A stretch of 36,828 nt of DNA from assembly GCF_009996845.1 (NCBI RefSeq), contig NZ_JAACYS010000023.1, positions 1-36,828 on the forward strand, in the 5' to 3' direction. A model generated the notes under the pieces. The model was given only the letters and a program-made list of their open reading frames with translations, ran no database searches and was not told the DNA's origin. A program made the position numbers and the translations under genes. Below are positions 35,600 through 36,828 of the stretch, in pieces (position 1 is the stretch's first letter; each line of letters begins with the position of its first letter). The stretch comes from Pallidibacillus pasinlerensis (GTDB lineage: Bacteria > Bacillota > Bacilli > Bacillales > Caldibacillaceae).

Positions 35600-36730
35600 T
35601 TAATCTCGATTAGCTATATGTTCATCATAATATTTTTCGTGTTGCTCAAAACTTTCCGAGTAAAGGACTTCCCCTTCAGGTGTTGCTAAGAAGAATAAAT
35701 AATCCGTACTCGGTGGGTAAAGGGCAGCATCAATTGAACTGACACCTGCATTTGCAATAGGTCCAGGTGGTAAACCGTCAATTACATACGTATTATAAGG
35801 GTCTTCATATTCATAATCTTTAAATGTCAGTCTTTCCTTATGTTCACCCATTGCATAAATAACAGTCGGGTCCGTTTGTAATGGCATCCCCTTTTCAATC
35901 CGATTATAAAACACACTTGAAATGATTTTTCGATTTTCTTCATCAGGTGCTTCTTCTTCTATAAGGGAAGCAAGTGTAAGTACTTCATGTACTGTAAAAC
36001 CTTTATTTTTAATATCAGCCATGTAAGGTTTAATCACTTCAAACGTTTTATCAATCATCGGCATAATGATTTCTTCGATCGGTGGATTTTCTTCACTAAA
36101 TCCATAAGTAGCCGGGAATAAATATCCTTCTAACGGATATTTAACATTTTCTTGTAAAATTTCCTCAGTTACTAAATCAGGATACTTTTCTCGAACAGTT
36201 TGTATAAAATTCACACTATTAATTGTATCTAAAATTTCTTGTGCACTATAATCCGTTTTTTCTGCTATTCTGTCCGCTATTTCTCGTACATGTATTCCTT
36301 CAGGTATCGTAATTGAAAGCACATCTTGCATTACTTTTCCAGTTTTTAAACTGGCAATAATTTCATCTAAAGTCATAGATTGTGTTAATTTATACGAACC
36401 CGCTTGGAAATTAGATTCATTATTAAATTTTAAGTAATACTTAAAGACAGTAGCATTTTTTATAATTCCATTTTCCTCTAAAATTCGGGCAATCGTTGAC
36501 GAACCGGAACCATATGGAATTTCTACTTCAATTATTTCTTGTGAATCTGGATCCACAGGTTTAAGTGCTGAACTTACAAATAAAACGGCGCCTGTAATCG
36601 TACCTGCTAATAGCAACAAGATTGTTGACGTGATAATGAAAACGATTCTTCTCGTTAGTTTTGCTTCTTTATATTTTTCCATTAGCGCACTATCCTTTTC
36701 TTGACTTTTCCCTTCTTCCTTCGTAGCCAT
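35600..36730 (-). CDS. mltG: Endolytic murein transglycosylase MltG (YceG/YrrL)
   Basis: Membrane-anchored lytic transglycosylase that cuts nascent glycan strands and so sets their length. It has 376 residues. A basic cytoplasmic N-terminus is followed by one membrane helix (about 28-52), a LysM-like subdomain (about 66-135) and the YceG catalytic domain. The catalytic glutamate of E. coli MltG corresponds to E258 in TLASLIEEEAPDE, followed by SSVFYNRIEKGMPLQTDPTVIYAMG. AGGAGG precedes the ATG. It heads the block conserved in B. subtilis (yrrL-yrrM-yrrN-yrrO-udk-greA) but is separated from trmR by a terminator and repeat A. Confidence 0.97.
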   Translation of the reverse strand: MATKEEGKSQEKDSALMEKYKEAKLTRRIVFIITSTILLLLAGTITGAVLFVSSALKPVDPDSQEIIEVEIPYGSGSSTIARILEENGIIKNATVFKYYLKFNNESNFQAGSYKLTQSMTLDEIIASLKTGKVMQDVLSITIPEGIHVREIADRIAEKTDYSAQEILDTINSVNFIQTVREKYPDLVTEEILQENVKYPLEGYLFPATYGFSEENPPIEEIIMPMIDKTFEVIKPYMADIKNKGFTVHEVLTLASLIEEEAPDEENRKIISSVFYNRIEKGMPLQTDPTVIYAMGEHKERLTFKDYEYEDPYNTYVIDGLPPGPIANAGVSSIDAALYPPSTDYLFFLATPEGEVLYSESFEQHEKYYDEHIANRD

Positions 36731-36792
36731 GTAAATCCTCCTTTTGAAGAGCGAGAAAAATGTAGTATTCCTCGAAAAATTCTTCTTGCACC

Positions 36793-36798
36793 ATTATA
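36793..36798 (-). promoter_or_regulatory. Candidate -10 element of mltG
   Basis: TATAAT on the minus strand, 62 bases upstream of the mltG ATG. No good -35 is seen before the window ends, so the assignment is tentative. Confidence 0.35.
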
Positions 36799-36828
36799 CT
36801 ATAATTTTATTATTTTTCATTACTTTTC

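Noticed and set aside
1-36828. CRISPR arrays, tRNA or rRNA genes, riboswitches, T-boxes, insertion sequences with transposase, phage genes
   Set aside because: I looked for direct repeats, cloverleaf-like stretches, transposase ORFs and long structured leaders and saw none beyond the items listed.

Overview
This 36.8 kb window is a low-GC stretch of chromosome from an endospore-forming member of the Bacillaceae (Firmicutes). The evidence is gene content and order. The hrcA-grpE-dnaK-dnaJ-prmA-rsmE-mtaB, lepA-hemW, gpr/rpsT, holA-yqzM-comEC-comEB-comEA/comER, yqeG-yqeH-aroE-yhbY-nadD-yqeK-rsfS-yqeM and mltG-trmR-trhP1-trhP2-udk-greA-pbpI-yrrS-mtnN-yrhC blocks match the Bacillus subtilis 2.6-2.8 Mb region. 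Sporulation genes (sigK, gpr, sda, yqxA) are present. I cannot name the species. Nearly everything is on the minus strand; rpsT, yqzM, comER and sda are the plus-strand exceptions.

Layout from left to right. 1-9 kb: deoC, then tRNA/rRNA/protein modification genes (mtaB, rsmE, prmA) downstream of the HrcA-CIRCE heat-shock operon. A strong terminator and a candidate promoter separate dnaK from dnaJ. 9-12.4 kb: hemW and lepA, with a GC-rich structured repeat and a hairpin-rich hemW leader between them. 12.4-16.1 kb: yqxA and the spore protease gpr, divergent rpsT, convergent holA, and the tiny yqzM. The engulfment gene spoIIP is missing from its usual place between gpr and yqxA. 16.2-20.6 kb: the late competence genes comEC, comEB, comEA and divergent comER. 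20.7-25.8 kb: a tightly overlapping operon for NAD synthesis, shikimate synthesis and ribosome assembly. 25.8-26.4 kb: a DnaA-box cluster and the sporulation checkpoint gene sda. 26.5-31.6 kb: intact sigK (no skin element), yrhC, mtnN, yrrS, pbpI, greA. 31.7-36.7 kb: udk, the wobble-uridine modification trio trhP2-trhP1-trmR, a second copy of the GC-rich repeat, and mltG.

Functionally the window joins three themes: protein folding and translation quality (DnaK system, LepA, RsfS, YqeH, YhbY, S20, RsmE, PrmA, and tRNA modification at positions 34 and 37), DNA uptake (ComEA/ComEC), and sporulation control (Sda linking DnaA and replication state to Spo0A activation, sigma-K, GPR).

This is mostly conserved core genome. 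I see no defence island, prophage, CRISPR array, tRNA or rRNA gene. The least ordinary signals are the two structured repeats, which show base-pair covariation, the out-of-frame arrangement of the Shine-Dalgarno site and start codon of sda around an A7 run, the missing spoIIP, and possible alternative RNA pairing upstream of hemW.
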